Source of the DNA: CALRGL01 sp964374035
Lineage (GTDB): Bacteria > Patescibacteriota > Patescibacteriia > UBA9934 > GWF2-40-263
DNA: 6,134 nucleotides
Assembly (NCBI GenBank): GCA_964374035.1
Contig: CAYJWY010000047.1
Coordinates: 1-6,134, forward strand
Reading direction: 5' to 3'
The first letter of the stretch is position 1. Each line of letters begins with the position of its first letter. The notes beneath the pieces are model-generated. The model was not told the origin of the DNA and searched no databases. It saw only the letters and a list, made by a program, of their open reading frames with translations. The translations under genes were made by a program, and so were the position numbers. This document shows, one piece after another, positions 1-5,519 of this stretch.

Positions 1-67
1 CCGAAGGATCTCTTGTGACAAAGACGTTGATAAAATCGAGAGATCCTTCTGGTGCACTCAGGATGAC
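1..67. repeat. Palindromic interspersed repeat, copy 1 (cut by window edge)
   Basis: Inverted arms GAAGGATCTCT (3-13) and AGAGATCCTTC (39-49) flank a variable loop, followed by the outer right arm TCAGGATGAC (58-67). The same arms in the same order occur at 4000-4073, where the outer left arm is also present; here it would lie left of the window. The loop differs between copies while the arms are conserved, as expected for a dispersed palindromic intergenic element (REP-like or MITE-like). There is no T-run, so it is not an obvious terminator. Confidence 0.7.
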
Positions 68-135
68 GAATGGAAACTCGCTATAGGTTCATACGAAAAA
101 AGTTTAACACACATATGCACAGCTATCCACCTAGG
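68..135. other. AT-rich non-coding spacer
   Basis: I see no gene, RNA fold or convincing promoter here. Taken together, the stretch from 1 to 339 has no confident gene: it holds the repeat copy (1-67), this spacer, the palindrome (136-153), a weak minus-strand ORF (148-306) and an A-rich leader before the gene at 340. Confidence 0.4.
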
Positions 136-153
136 TTGTAACAATTGTTACAA
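136..153. promoter_or_regulatory. Perfect 18-bp palindrome, candidate operator
   Basis: TTGTAACAATTGTTACAA is an exact dyad of two 9-bp half-sites with no spacer. This size and symmetry suit a dimeric winged-helix repressor (MarR- or ArsR-like sites have this look), but I cannot assign a regulator. A weak promoter-like pair overlaps it on the plus strand (TTGTAA 136-141, 17-bp spacer, TATCTC 159-164), pointing toward the small cysteine protein gene at 340. The operator role is an inference; the symmetry is seen directly. Confidence 0.35.
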
Positions 154-306
154 TACGTTATCTCGCATTCTTGATACACTAAACGCATAATTCGTACCTA
201 TTTTTTGGGTAAAGTTTGTACGGCACGCGGGGCAGGTAACGATTTTATTCCTCAAAAAACGTCGCTCGGTCATACATCTGCAAAATAAACAGACAGCGTT
301 TCTCAA
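148..306 (-). CDS. Possible small zinc-ribbon-like protein (weak ORF)
   Basis: A 52-residue reading frame from a TTG at 306 (an ATG at 273 would give 41 residues) to TAA at 148-150. It has two cysteine pairs, CLFC and CPAC, separated by 15 residues, the spacing of a zinc ribbon. Each pair is preceded by the same RFLRN stretch, so the frame looks internally duplicated. Against it being a gene: no ribosome binding site, a non-ATG start before the first pair, the stop lies inside the 18-bp palindrome, and I recognise no family. The frame stays open upstream into the antisense of the gene at 340. Treat as a candidate only. Confidence 0.2.
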   Translation of the reverse strand: MRNAVCLFCRCMTERRFLRNKIVTCPACRTNFTQKIGTNYAFSVSRMRDNVL

Positions 307-339
307 AAAACGAAAAGCGCTTCGTAAATAAAACAAACT

Positions 340-639
340 ATGGTTAAGATTATCGAGAAAGATGGGGATACAATTTTCACTTGCGAGCAGTGTGGTTTCA
401 ACTATCAAAAACAGCCTTCGGCGCAAGAGTGCGAGGATACATGCAGAACGAAAGGAATCTGTCGAAACGATCTAGCAAAGATGGCATTGCCAGAGAAAAA
501 ATTATCTTGCATGTCCGAGAACACATTATTTAGCTTCTTGATCGGCAACACAACTTTTTCACTTTGTCGATTTTTTATTCTATGTTATAGGGGATTTTGG
601 TTACTCGATGGTAAATCACGTTCTCATAGCGTTGTATGA
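340..639 (+). CDS. Small five-cysteine (putative metal-binding) protein with an apparently aberrant C-terminal tail
   Basis: The frame encodes 99 residues. Residues 4-50 match from memory an uncharacterised small family common in archaea and CPR bacteria: a short IIEKDG strand, then C15-x2-C18-x12-C31-x3-C35-x5-C41. Such proteins usually end shortly after this domain, at roughly 50-60 residues. Metal binding is inferred from the cysteines; the function is unknown. From about residue 54 on, the sequence is low in charge, hydrophobic and unlike the family. It lies antisense to a recombinase remnant (530-694), so the tail is probably an accidental extension after loss of the native stop. No Shine-Dalgarno precedes the ATG; the leader is A-rich. 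It is the only well-supported plus-strand gene here and converges on the tRNA gene. Confidence is good for the domain and low for the tail being functional. Confidence 0.6.
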   Translation: MVKIIEKDGDTIFTCEQCGFNYQKQPSAQECEDTCRTKGICRNDLAKMALPEKKLSCMSENTLFSFLIGNTTFSLCRFFILCYRGFWLLDGKSRSHSVV

Positions 640-694
640 TGGCTGGCGAGAACCCCTTGATGAACTTCTGATATTCGCAAAACAGAGATGGCAT
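530..694 (-). pseudogene. Degraded tyrosine recombinase/integrase N-terminal remnant
   Basis: Reading from an ATG at 694, a 39-codon frame includes FCEYQKFIKGFSPAIIQRYE, the pattern of the SAM-like core-binding domain of tyrosine recombinases (a hydrophobic-x-EYQ-x-FIKGFSP-x-T/I-I-x-RY motif). A TAA at 577-575 interrupts it. The same frame continues for 14 codons (KIDKVKKLCCRSRS) to a second stop at 530, and this stretch resembles the next helix of such proteins. The catalytic domain (R-H-R-Y) is absent, so it cannot be active. It lies on the same strand as, and just downstream of, tRNA-Thr, a typical landing site for integrative elements. The family assignment is from motif memory only; a chance frame is possible because the match is short. 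Confidence 0.4.
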
Positions 695-707
695 GTTCGA
701 TGTCCAT

Positions 708-744
708 AAAACAAAAAGCTCCAATGTTATGTTGACATCAGAGC
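708..744 (-). terminator. Rho-independent terminator of tRNA-Thr
   Basis: On the minus strand, GCTCTGATG (744-736) pairs with CATTGGAGC (726-718) as a 9-bp stem with two G-T wobbles and a 9-nt loop. TTTTTGTTTT (717-708) follows directly. It begins five bases after the encoded CCA of the tRNA, so it would end the tRNA transcript. A short T-run (746-750) on the other side could give weak termination for plus-strand transcription coming from the gene at 340. Confidence 0.8.
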
Positions 745-749
745 GTTTT

Positions 750-1038
750 TGGAGCCGACGAACAGGATTGAACTGTTGACCCCTTCCTTCTTTTGCACCC
801 CCGTTTCTTCTGTGCCACGTATGGCGGGGGAATAGACTGTATCTTGAGCTTTCTCTTGCGAGTGAAGCTCCCCTTGTCAGTCGTTCGGGCGTGCGCCCTA
901 CGGGCTTACGCCACGGTCTTGGCCTTGTGACAGGCTATTAACCGTAATTCGGGATTCACGATACCGTTTCCAGTACCGTGGGCTGGTTTCGTTTACGAAA
1001 CCGACCATGGAAGTGCTCTACCACTGAGCTACGTCGGC
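750..1038 (-). tRNA. tRNA-Thr(GGU) gene interrupted by a group I intron
   Basis: The 5' exon is 1038-1004 (35 nt) and the 3' exon 789-750 (40 nt). Joined, they give a full cloverleaf: acceptor GCCGACG/CGTCGGC (7 perfect pairs), D-arm GCTC-AGTGGTA-GAGC, anticodon stem CTTCC/GGAAG around the loop ATGGTAA, variable loop GGGTC, and T-arm AACAG-TTCAATC-CTGTT. The anticodon is GGT, reading threonine codons ACC and ACU. The terminal CCA is encoded (752-750). The discriminator base is U73, whereas E. coli tRNA-Thr has A73. Base 32 is A rather than the usual pyrimidine. The intron (1003-790) sits between U36 and A37 and must be removed to make the tRNA. The gene lies about 80 bp after the TPR gene on the same strand. 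I found no convincing promoter in that gap, so it may be read through from upstream. Confidence 0.93.
790..1003 (-). ncRNA. Self-splicing group I intron in tRNA-Thr
   Basis: This 214-nt intron has no ORF. P1: exon GGU (1006-1004) pairs with the guide GCC (983-981), giving the U·G at the 5' splice site, and a hairpin GGTTTCG-TAAA-CGAAACC extends it. P2: 957-980, ten pairs capped by GAAA. P3: TCCC (954-951) with GGGG/GGGA (about 873-869). P4: ACGGT (945-941) with ACCGT (917-913). P5: GCCT/AGGC (935-932, 925-922). P6: GGCGT/ACGCC (912-908, 892-888), with P6a GCCC-GTA-GGGC. P7: GACTG/CAGTC (882-878, 839-835). P8: GAGCTT/AAGCTC (870-865, 851-846), with an inner CTC-GCAA-GAG hairpin. P9: CCCCC/GGGGG (830-826, 802-798), with an inner GCCA-TACG-TGGC hairpin. 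AAGATACAGTCTA (845-833) matches the conserved S element around P7. The last intron base is G, as required. The small size and tRNA host suggest an IC3-type intron; subtype is an inference. Confidence 0.92.
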
Positions 1039-1116
1039 GTGGTCATGTCTACCAAAGGAACAGAGTGTGTGCGTCGTAACCCTGACAGTACAACGGCGTT
1101 ATGCGCCGCGAGCGTA

Positions 1117-1932
1117 TCATTTCTCGCTTGTCTTCGCAATGTAGGCATCTTTCAGTGCGGTAAAACGCTCCTCAAATTCCTCAAGCTTCTTATTTTCTGG
1201 ATTGACTTCTCGCAGTTTGCGCATGCCTTCACGCGCATCTTTCAGCGAACCCGACGACAACGCCGCCTCGATATAGTAGTCGAGGTACTTCGGATTCTTT
1301 GAACGTTTCTTCACGGCTTTTTGAAGATGTTCAAGCGCCTTTGGATAATTCTCGAGATCCAATTCGAGTTCCGCAAGGGCGACAAGCACACTGGCGTCTG
1401 TTGGGGAAAGTTTCAAACAAAAACCGAACGTTTCTCTCGCTTGATCAAATTGTTTATTCTTACGATATAAATTTCCCAAACCCTCGTACGCCGGAACGCT
1501 TTTGGGATTATGCGAGATGATGTCGATGTAAATTTTTTCAGCGGGAATAAATTCATCTTGCTTGATAAGTGCATCCGCTTGATTGGTGAGTTTGCGAATG
1601 TGTTCTTTGTCGTAGGTATGCTGTCCTTCTTCCGCAATGCGTGTGAGTTTTTGATAATATTGTTCGAGCGCATACAATCGTTGCACCGCTCGACGCCCAA
1701 CTTTGGACGCGACACGCACAGCGGCCGTTGAACCTTTCGAGACGCTCGCGAATGCGCCACTGCTTTTTCGCGTCAATTTTTGAAACAACAAATCATGCTT
1801 CATCGCCTTTAATTTTTCTTTTTGAATCGAATCAACATCGATGACACGCAAACGCGGAATCGTTCGCACCAGAATCACAAACAGGACAAGTACACACAAG
1901 ACAATCACACTCAGGGCAATCATCGTTATCAT
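1117..1932 (-). CDS. Membrane-anchored TPR-repeat protein
   Basis: Starting at the ATG at 1932, the product is 271 residues. Residues 1-23 form one hydrophobic helix with no cleavage motif, followed by a basic stretch (R, R, R), so the protein is probably N-terminally anchored with a cytoplasmic body. Residues about 50-110 are charged and helical. Residues about 112-247 hold roughly four tetratricopeptide units, with typical A/G/Y positions and NP or SP turns (HNPKSV, LSPTDA, NPENK). TPRs mediate protein-protein contacts; the partner is unknown. A longer frame opens at a TTG (1974) inside tpiA, but the ATG lies one base after the tpiA TAG (1936-1934) and starts directly with the membrane helix, so I prefer it. 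The gene ends in TGA (1119-1117). It is most likely translationally coupled to tpiA. I recognise the architecture as frequent in CPR bacteria but not a named gene. Confidence 0.85.
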   Translation of the reverse strand: MITMIALSVIVLCVLVLFVILVRTIPRLRVIDVDSIQKEKLKAMKHDLLFQKLTRKSSGAFASVSKGSTAAVRVASKVGRRAVQRLYALEQYYQKLTRIAEEGQHTYDKEHIRKLTNQADALIKQDEFIPAEKIYIDIISHNPKSVPAYEGLGNLYRKNKQFDQARETFGFCLKLSPTDASVLVALAELELDLENYPKALEHLQKAVKKRSKNPKYLDYYIEAALSSGSLKDAREGMRKLREVNPENKKLEEFEERFTALKDAYIAKTSEK

Positions 1933-1933
1933 A

Positions 1934-2707
1934 CTAGGATTGTGCTTCAAGAACTTCACTCGCGGCCTCGACAATCTCGCTGAACGAACTTAGCTTTACA
2001 CTCGCACTGCCAACAAGCACGCCGTCGACAAGTTTGTCTCGCATGAGTCCGTACGCGTTTTGTCCATCGACACTTCCGCCGTAGAGCACACGAAACGTCG
2101 AGGCGTTTACGTCCGGGAAGCGTTCTGCGAGCACAGCCTTGATGAACGCGTGCATTTCAAATACGTCTGGCAACTCAGCGCTTTGTCCGGTTCCAATGGC
2201 CCACACAGGTTCATAGGCGACGAGCAATTTGTCCGCGTTCTTCAAACGCAACCCATTCAACGCTTTCAAGAGCTGATCGTTCACCCGTTCCTGCCGGATT
2301 CCGGCATCGCGCTCGGCCTTCGATTCACCCACACACAAAACCGCAACAAGATCATGGTCCAACGCCTTTTGCACTTTCTTATTGATCATTTCATCGGTTT
2401 CAAGAAACAACTGCCGACGCTCCGAGTGACCAAGGATGACGTGACTCACGTCAAGTTCCTCAAGCATACGCGGACTGATTTCCCCGGTGAAGGCTCCCTG
2501 CGCCTCCCACGCCATATTCTGCGCACCAAGCGCGGCGTGCGATCGAGCGATCACTTTGCGTACTTCGCTCAGTGCAACAAACGGCGGACAGATCACGAGT
2601 TCTGGAATCACTTTGCGACCGCGCAACGTTAACAGCGTGCCTCGCGCAAGCGCGACACTTTCTCGAACGCCGACATTCATCTTCCAGTTCGCGATAATGG
2701 TTTTCAT
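1934..2707 (-). CDS. tpiA: Triosephosphate isomerase
   Basis: The 257-residue product interconverts dihydroxyacetone phosphate and glyceraldehyde 3-phosphate in glycolysis/gluconeogenesis; it is a cytosolic TIM barrel, normally a dimer. All catalytic elements are visible: N7 and K9 in ANWKMN, H94 in ILGHSERR, E166 in AYEPVWAIGTG with the mobile phosphate-gripping loop 6 (about 167-175), YGGSV at 209-213 and GVLVGSASV at 229-237. Length is normal (about 250). The ATG overlaps the stop of the M16 peptidase gene as ATGA (2707-2704). A good Shine-Dalgarno, AAAGGTG (2719-2713), sits 5 nt upstream within the peptidase gene, so the two are co-transcribed and coupled. No residue is missing, so the enzyme should be active. 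Confidence 0.97.
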   Translation of the reverse strand: MKTIIANWKMNVGVRESVALARGTLLTLRGRKVIPELVICPPFVALSEVRKVIARSHAALGAQNMAWEAQGAFTGEISPRMLEELDVSHVILGHSERRQLFLETDEMINKKVQKALDHDLVAVLCVGESKAERDAGIRQERVNDQLLKALNGLRLKNADKLLVAYEPVWAIGTGQSAELPDVFEMHAFIKAVLAERFPDVNASTFRVLYGGSVDGQNAYGLMRDKLVDGVLVGSASVKLSSFSEIVEAASEVLEAQS

Positions 2708-3978
2708 ACGTTCACCTTTGAAAGAAAATCTTTTGTATCTTTATACGGACCGATCACAGCCAGACACATCTTGTTCTGATTGAAAATCTCGCGCGCAATG
2801 TTCTGAACTTGCGACTGCGTCACCGCATCAATTTGTTTCAAGTACGTTCCCGGAGATTTGATCCGCGGATGAAACATCGCTTGCTTGGCATACCACTCCG
2901 CGCGATCCTGCGAATCTTCCATGCGAATCGAAAGCTGTCCATGCAAATACGTCTTTGCATCTTTGAGCTCTTGGGTTGTCACACCGCTCTTCGCGAGTTT
3001 CTTTACCTCATCGATGATCGTCTTCACCGCGAGTGGCGTGCGTGTGCGATCGAGCCCCGCGCGAATCGAGAAGGCACCTGCGTCATCGTACATGTAGTTA
3101 CCAGCACTCACACTATACGCGAGTCCGCGACGCTCACGCACTTGCGTAAATAATCGCGAGCTCATGTTACCACCAAGAATAATCGCAAGAAGCTGAACGA
3201 TCGCATTACGCTGGTCGCCGAGTCCGTACGAAGGAAAACCGAAGGCAACTTGCACTTGGGCCGTGTCTTTGTGTTCAACAAGCACGCGCTTCACGAGTTC
3301 TCGTTTTTCAACAGAAGCAAACGGTTCGTATCCGTCGCCCTCGAGTCGTACATCGCGATTCTTGCCAAATCGTTTCTCGATCAGACTGCGCGCTTTGCGA
3401 TCGATGTTGCCAGAAACAACCAGCACCATGTTTGATGGACGATACGACGCGGCGTGATACGCAAGAATTTCGTCACGATCCATCTCCGTCATCGTCTTTG
3501 GCGAACCGGCAATGTTCCAAGAAAGCGTGCTCCCTTTGAAGAGTACCTCCTCGAGCAGATCTTCGATGTGCCGCATCGGCGTATCGCGGTACATGTTGAT
3601 CTCTTCGATCACCACGGTGCGTTCGCGATCGAGTTCTTTTTTGTCGAACACGCTGTGAAAAATCATGTCCTCGAGCAAATCAACGGCCGTTGTAAGATGT
3701 TGCTTATCGACCTTCACGTAGTAGCCGGTGAGATGTTTGTCTGTGTAGGCGTTGAAATCCGCGCCGACCGCATCGAGCGTACGACTGATGTGCTGAGCGG
3801 TTGGCCGACGCTTCGTGCCCTTGAAGAGCAAGTGCTCGATGAAGTGCGAGGCGCCGTTAATCGTCGCGTATTCATAACGCGAACCGATACGAACCAGGAC
3901 AAGCACAGTGACCGTGTCGGTTCCTTTGCTCGGCGCGAACAAGACGCGCATGCCGTTTTTTAGTGTGTATTGGTCCAT
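2704..3978 (-). CDS. M16 family zinc metallopeptidase (insulinase/processing peptidase-like)
   Basis: The 424-residue product has the inverted zinc motif H45-F-I-E48-H49 in ASHFIEHLLFKG, with the distal metal-ligand glutamate at E125/E126 in RTVVIEEINMYRD, so the N-terminal M16 domain (about 1-205) should be catalytic. The C-terminal M16_C domain (about 175-360) carries the usual LGGNMSSRLF and RERRGLAYSVSA segments, the latter holding the substrate-binding R and Y. Length of about 420 is standard for single-chain bacterial homologues, which act as dimers of two-domain subunits. No signal peptide is seen, so it is probably cytosolic. Its substrate is unknown; family members degrade peptides. 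The start ATG is 98 bp after the glyQS stop, with the interspersed repeat between. The 3' end overlaps tpiA by 4 bp, though no functional link to glycolysis is known to me. Confidence 0.93.
   Translation of the reverse strand: MDQYTLKNGMRVLFAPSKGTDTVTVLVLVRIGSRYEYATINGASHFIEHLLFKGTKRRPTAQHISRTLDAVGADFNAYTDKHLTGYYVKVDKQHLTTAVDLLEDMIFHSVFDKKELDRERTVVIEEINMYRDTPMRHIEDLLEEVLFKGSTLSWNIAGSPKTMTEMDRDEILAYHAASYRPSNMVLVVSGNIDRKARSLIEKRFGKNRDVRLEGDGYEPFASVEKRELVKRVLVEHKDTAQVQVAFGFPSYGLGDQRNAIVQLLAIILGGNMSSRLFTQVRERRGLAYSVSAGNYMYDDAGAFSIRAGLDRTRTPLAVKTIIDEVKKLAKSGVTTQELKDAKTYLHGQLSIRMEDSQDRAEWYAKQAMFHPRIKSPGTYLKQIDAVTQSQVQNIAREIFNQNKMCLAVIGPYKDTKDFLSKVNV
2713..2719 (-). promoter_or_regulatory. Ribosome binding site of tpiA
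   Basis: AAAGGTG lies 5 nt before the tpiA ATG and inside the last codons of the M16 peptidase gene. It is the clearest Shine-Dalgarno sequence in the window; the starts at 340, 1932, 5420 and 6074 have none that I can see. It supports the 2707 start and coupled translation. Confidence 0.6.
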
Positions 3979-3999
3979 AAAATGTCGTCATCAACATGC

Positions 4000-4073
4000 T
4001 GTCATCCTGAACGCAGTGAAGGATCTCTTCAGACACGCCTAGAGATCCTTCGTCGAAACTCCTCAGGATGACA
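4000..4073. repeat. Palindromic interspersed repeat, copy 2 (complete)
   Basis: Nested inverted arms: outer TGTCATCCTGA (4000-4010) with TCAGGATGACA (4063-4073), both 11/11, and inner GAAGGATCTCT (4018-4028) with AGAGATCCTTC (4041-4051), also 11/11. It fills most of the gap between glyQS and the M16 peptidase gene. Copy 1 at 1-67 shares the inner arms and right outer arm exactly but not the loop. Similar TCATCCTGA...GAAGGATCT elements are dispersed in many bacterial genomes, by general recollection. As RNA it would fold into a long hairpin between the two reading frames and could affect mRNA stability or termination; there is no T-run for a standard terminator. Confidence 0.8.
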
Positions 4074-4076
4074 CGG

Positions 4077-5420
4077 TTAGGAAGCCAGTTGTTTCTTAAA
4101 ATAATCTTCCAACTCTTGGAGAGGCACTCTCTCCTGTTTCATTGTATCGCGATCTCGCACCGTGACCGCCTGATCTTGCAACGTTTCAAAATCCACGGTG
4201 ACGCAATACGGCGTGCCGACTTCATCTTGACGTCGATAGCGTTTGCCAATCGATTGCGTCTCGTCGTAATCCACACGCCAGAGCTTGGCGAGTTTCTCGG
4301 CAAGCGGACGCGCAACAACGGACAACTCTTCTTTTTTCGAGAGTGGAAGAATCGCAATCTTGATCGGCGCGATTTCTTTTTTGAATCTAAGAACAACGCG
4401 CGTGTCCCCTTCTCCATCGGCTGAAGTAACGGTCTCTTCGTCGTAGGCAGACAACAACACCGCAAGCAGTGTGCGATCCACACCAAACGAAGGCTCGATC
4501 ACGTGTGGAATATACTTCTCGCTCGTCACTGGATCGGTGTATGTCATGTTTTCACCCGAACACTTCGCGTGCGTCGAAAGATCAAAGTCCGTGCGGTACG
4601 CGAGCCCGTATAATTCTTTGCGACCGAATGGATAATCAAATTCAATGTCGACGGTACGCTTCGAGTAATGCGCGAGTTCTTCCTGGGCAACGTCAAGATT
4701 GTGTGATCGCGCGCGATCGATGCCTACGCGATCCATGAATGCGTACATCTGCTCAAGCCATGCTTCAAACGTTTTCTCCCACGTCGACGGATGAATAAAG
4801 TATTCGATTTCCATTTGCTCGAACTCACGCGTACGAAAAATAAAATTTCCCGGCGTAATCTCGTTACGAAACGCTTTGCCAATTTGCGCCATGCCGAACG
4901 GAACACGCTTGCGACTCGCTGTGATCACGTTTGGAAAATCCACAAACATCGCCTGCGCGGTCTCCGGTCGAAAATACGCAACCGCGGCCGCATCTTCCTT
5001 TGGACCAAGCCACGTCTTCATCATCAAATTGAACGACGCGGGTTCACTCCAGTCACTCGCTTTACAATTCGGACAAGGCGTCGAGGCAAGCACAGCATCC
5101 CCACTCACCAAATGGTCGGCACGAAATCGTTCATGACACTTCTTACACTCCACAAGCGGATCCGAAAACGTCGCGATGTGACCCGACGCTTCCCAAACGT
5201 TTGGATTCATGATGAGTGCCGCATCGATCCCAACCATATCGAGACGCTCCTGCACAAACATCTTCCACCAAGTCTGCTTGATGTTGTTCTTAAGTTCTAC
5301 CCCAAGCGGACCGTAGTCCCACGAGTTCGCGAGCCCCCCATAAATCTCCGAACCAGGAAACACAAACCCACGCGTCTTCGCGAGGGTGACTAACTTTTCC
5401 ATTGTAACGTTAATAGACAT
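4077..5420 (-). CDS. glyQS: Glycine--tRNA ligase, single-chain (homodimeric) type
   Basis: The 447-residue class II synthetase charges tRNA-Gly in the cytosol. The N-terminus has the family hallmark RGFVFPGSEIYGG followed by WDYGPLG (about residues 18-39). A zinc-binding insertion with C92-x2-C95 and C116-x2-C119 follows. Class II motif 2 is FRNE (184-187), with FRTREFEQMEIEYF after it; motif 3 is EPSFGVDR (309-316). An anticodon-binding domain occupies about 350-445. This is the eukaryote/archaea-like alpha2 type, not the alpha2beta2 GlyQ+GlyS type. The ATG at 5420 directly abuts the 8-bp repeat array, with no Shine-Dalgarno. The ATG at codon 7 (5402), giving MEKLVTLAKTRG, fits the usual family N-terminus equally well. 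It probably shares a transcript with frr upstream; the M16 gene follows after the interspersed repeat. Confidence 0.97.
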   Translation of the reverse strand: MSINVTMEKLVTLAKTRGFVFPGSEIYGGLANSWDYGPLGVELKNNIKQTWWKMFVQERLDMVGIDAALIMNPNVWEASGHIATFSDPLVECKKCHERFRADHLVSGDAVLASTPCPNCKASDWSEPASFNLMMKTWLGPKEDAAAVAYFRPETAQAMFVDFPNVITASRKRVPFGMAQIGKAFRNEITPGNFIFRTREFEQMEIEYFIHPSTWEKTFEAWLEQMYAFMDRVGIDRARSHNLDVAQEELAHYSKRTVDIEFDYPFGRKELYGLAYRTDFDLSTHAKCSGENMTYTDPVTSEKYIPHVIEPSFGVDRTLLAVLLSAYDEETVTSADGEGDTRVVLRFKKEIAPIKIAILPLSKKEELSVVARPLAEKLAKLWRVDYDETQSIGKRYRRQDEVGTPYCVTVDFETLQDQAVTVRDRDTMKQERVPLQELEDYFKKQLAS

Positions 5421-5518
5421 AGTGACAAAGTGATAGAGTGGTAGAGTGATAGAGTGATAAAGGTGAAGATGAAATTGTGAACTTTGTCACTTTATCACTT
5501 TGTCACTCTATCACTCTT
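5421..5518. repeat. Inverted array of degenerate 8-bp tandem repeats
   Basis: Left arm: five consecutive octamers of the form AGTGAYAR (5421-5460: agtgacaa, agtgatag, agtggtag, agtgatag, agtgataa). Right arm: four octamers of the reverse complement plus a partial one (5482-5518: ctttgtca, ctttatca, ctttgtca, ctctatca, ctctt). A 21-nt unrelated spacer lies between. The arms can pair as a long imperfect hairpin. The array fills the whole frr-glyQS gap and touches both genes' ends. It encodes nothing and has no T-run after the stem on the minus strand. The repeat unit is far too short and has no spacers for a CRISPR array. Confidence 0.85.
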
Positions 5519-5519
5519 T

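Noticed and set aside
608..709. Plus-strand short frame starting MVNHVLIALYDG
   Set aside because: It is antisense to the recombinase-like remnant, only 33 codons, without a ribosome binding site or recognisable family.
790..1003. Homing endonuclease or other protein encoded in the intron
   Set aside because: At 214 nt, the intron is fully accounted for by the P1-P9 structure and leaves no room for an ORF.
1094..1108. CGGCG/CGCCG hairpin after the TPR gene as a terminator
   Set aside because: The stem is only 5-6 bp and is not followed by a T-run; it may be a chance hairpin, and the tRNA may even be read through.
1039..1116. Separate promoter for tRNA-Thr (TTGTAC...CACACT)
   Set aside because: The -10 match is only three of six bases; too weak to call.
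2060..2632. 190-codon plus-strand open frame
   Set aside because: Antisense shadow of tpiA, whose catalytic residues are all intact on the minus strand.
4791..5393. 200-codon plus-strand open frame
   Set aside because: Antisense shadow of the glycyl-tRNA synthetase; its composition is R/H/T-rich as expected for an opposite-strand artefact.
5421..5518. CRISPR-like array
   Set aside because: Units are 8 bp, contiguous without spacers, and present in both orientations.
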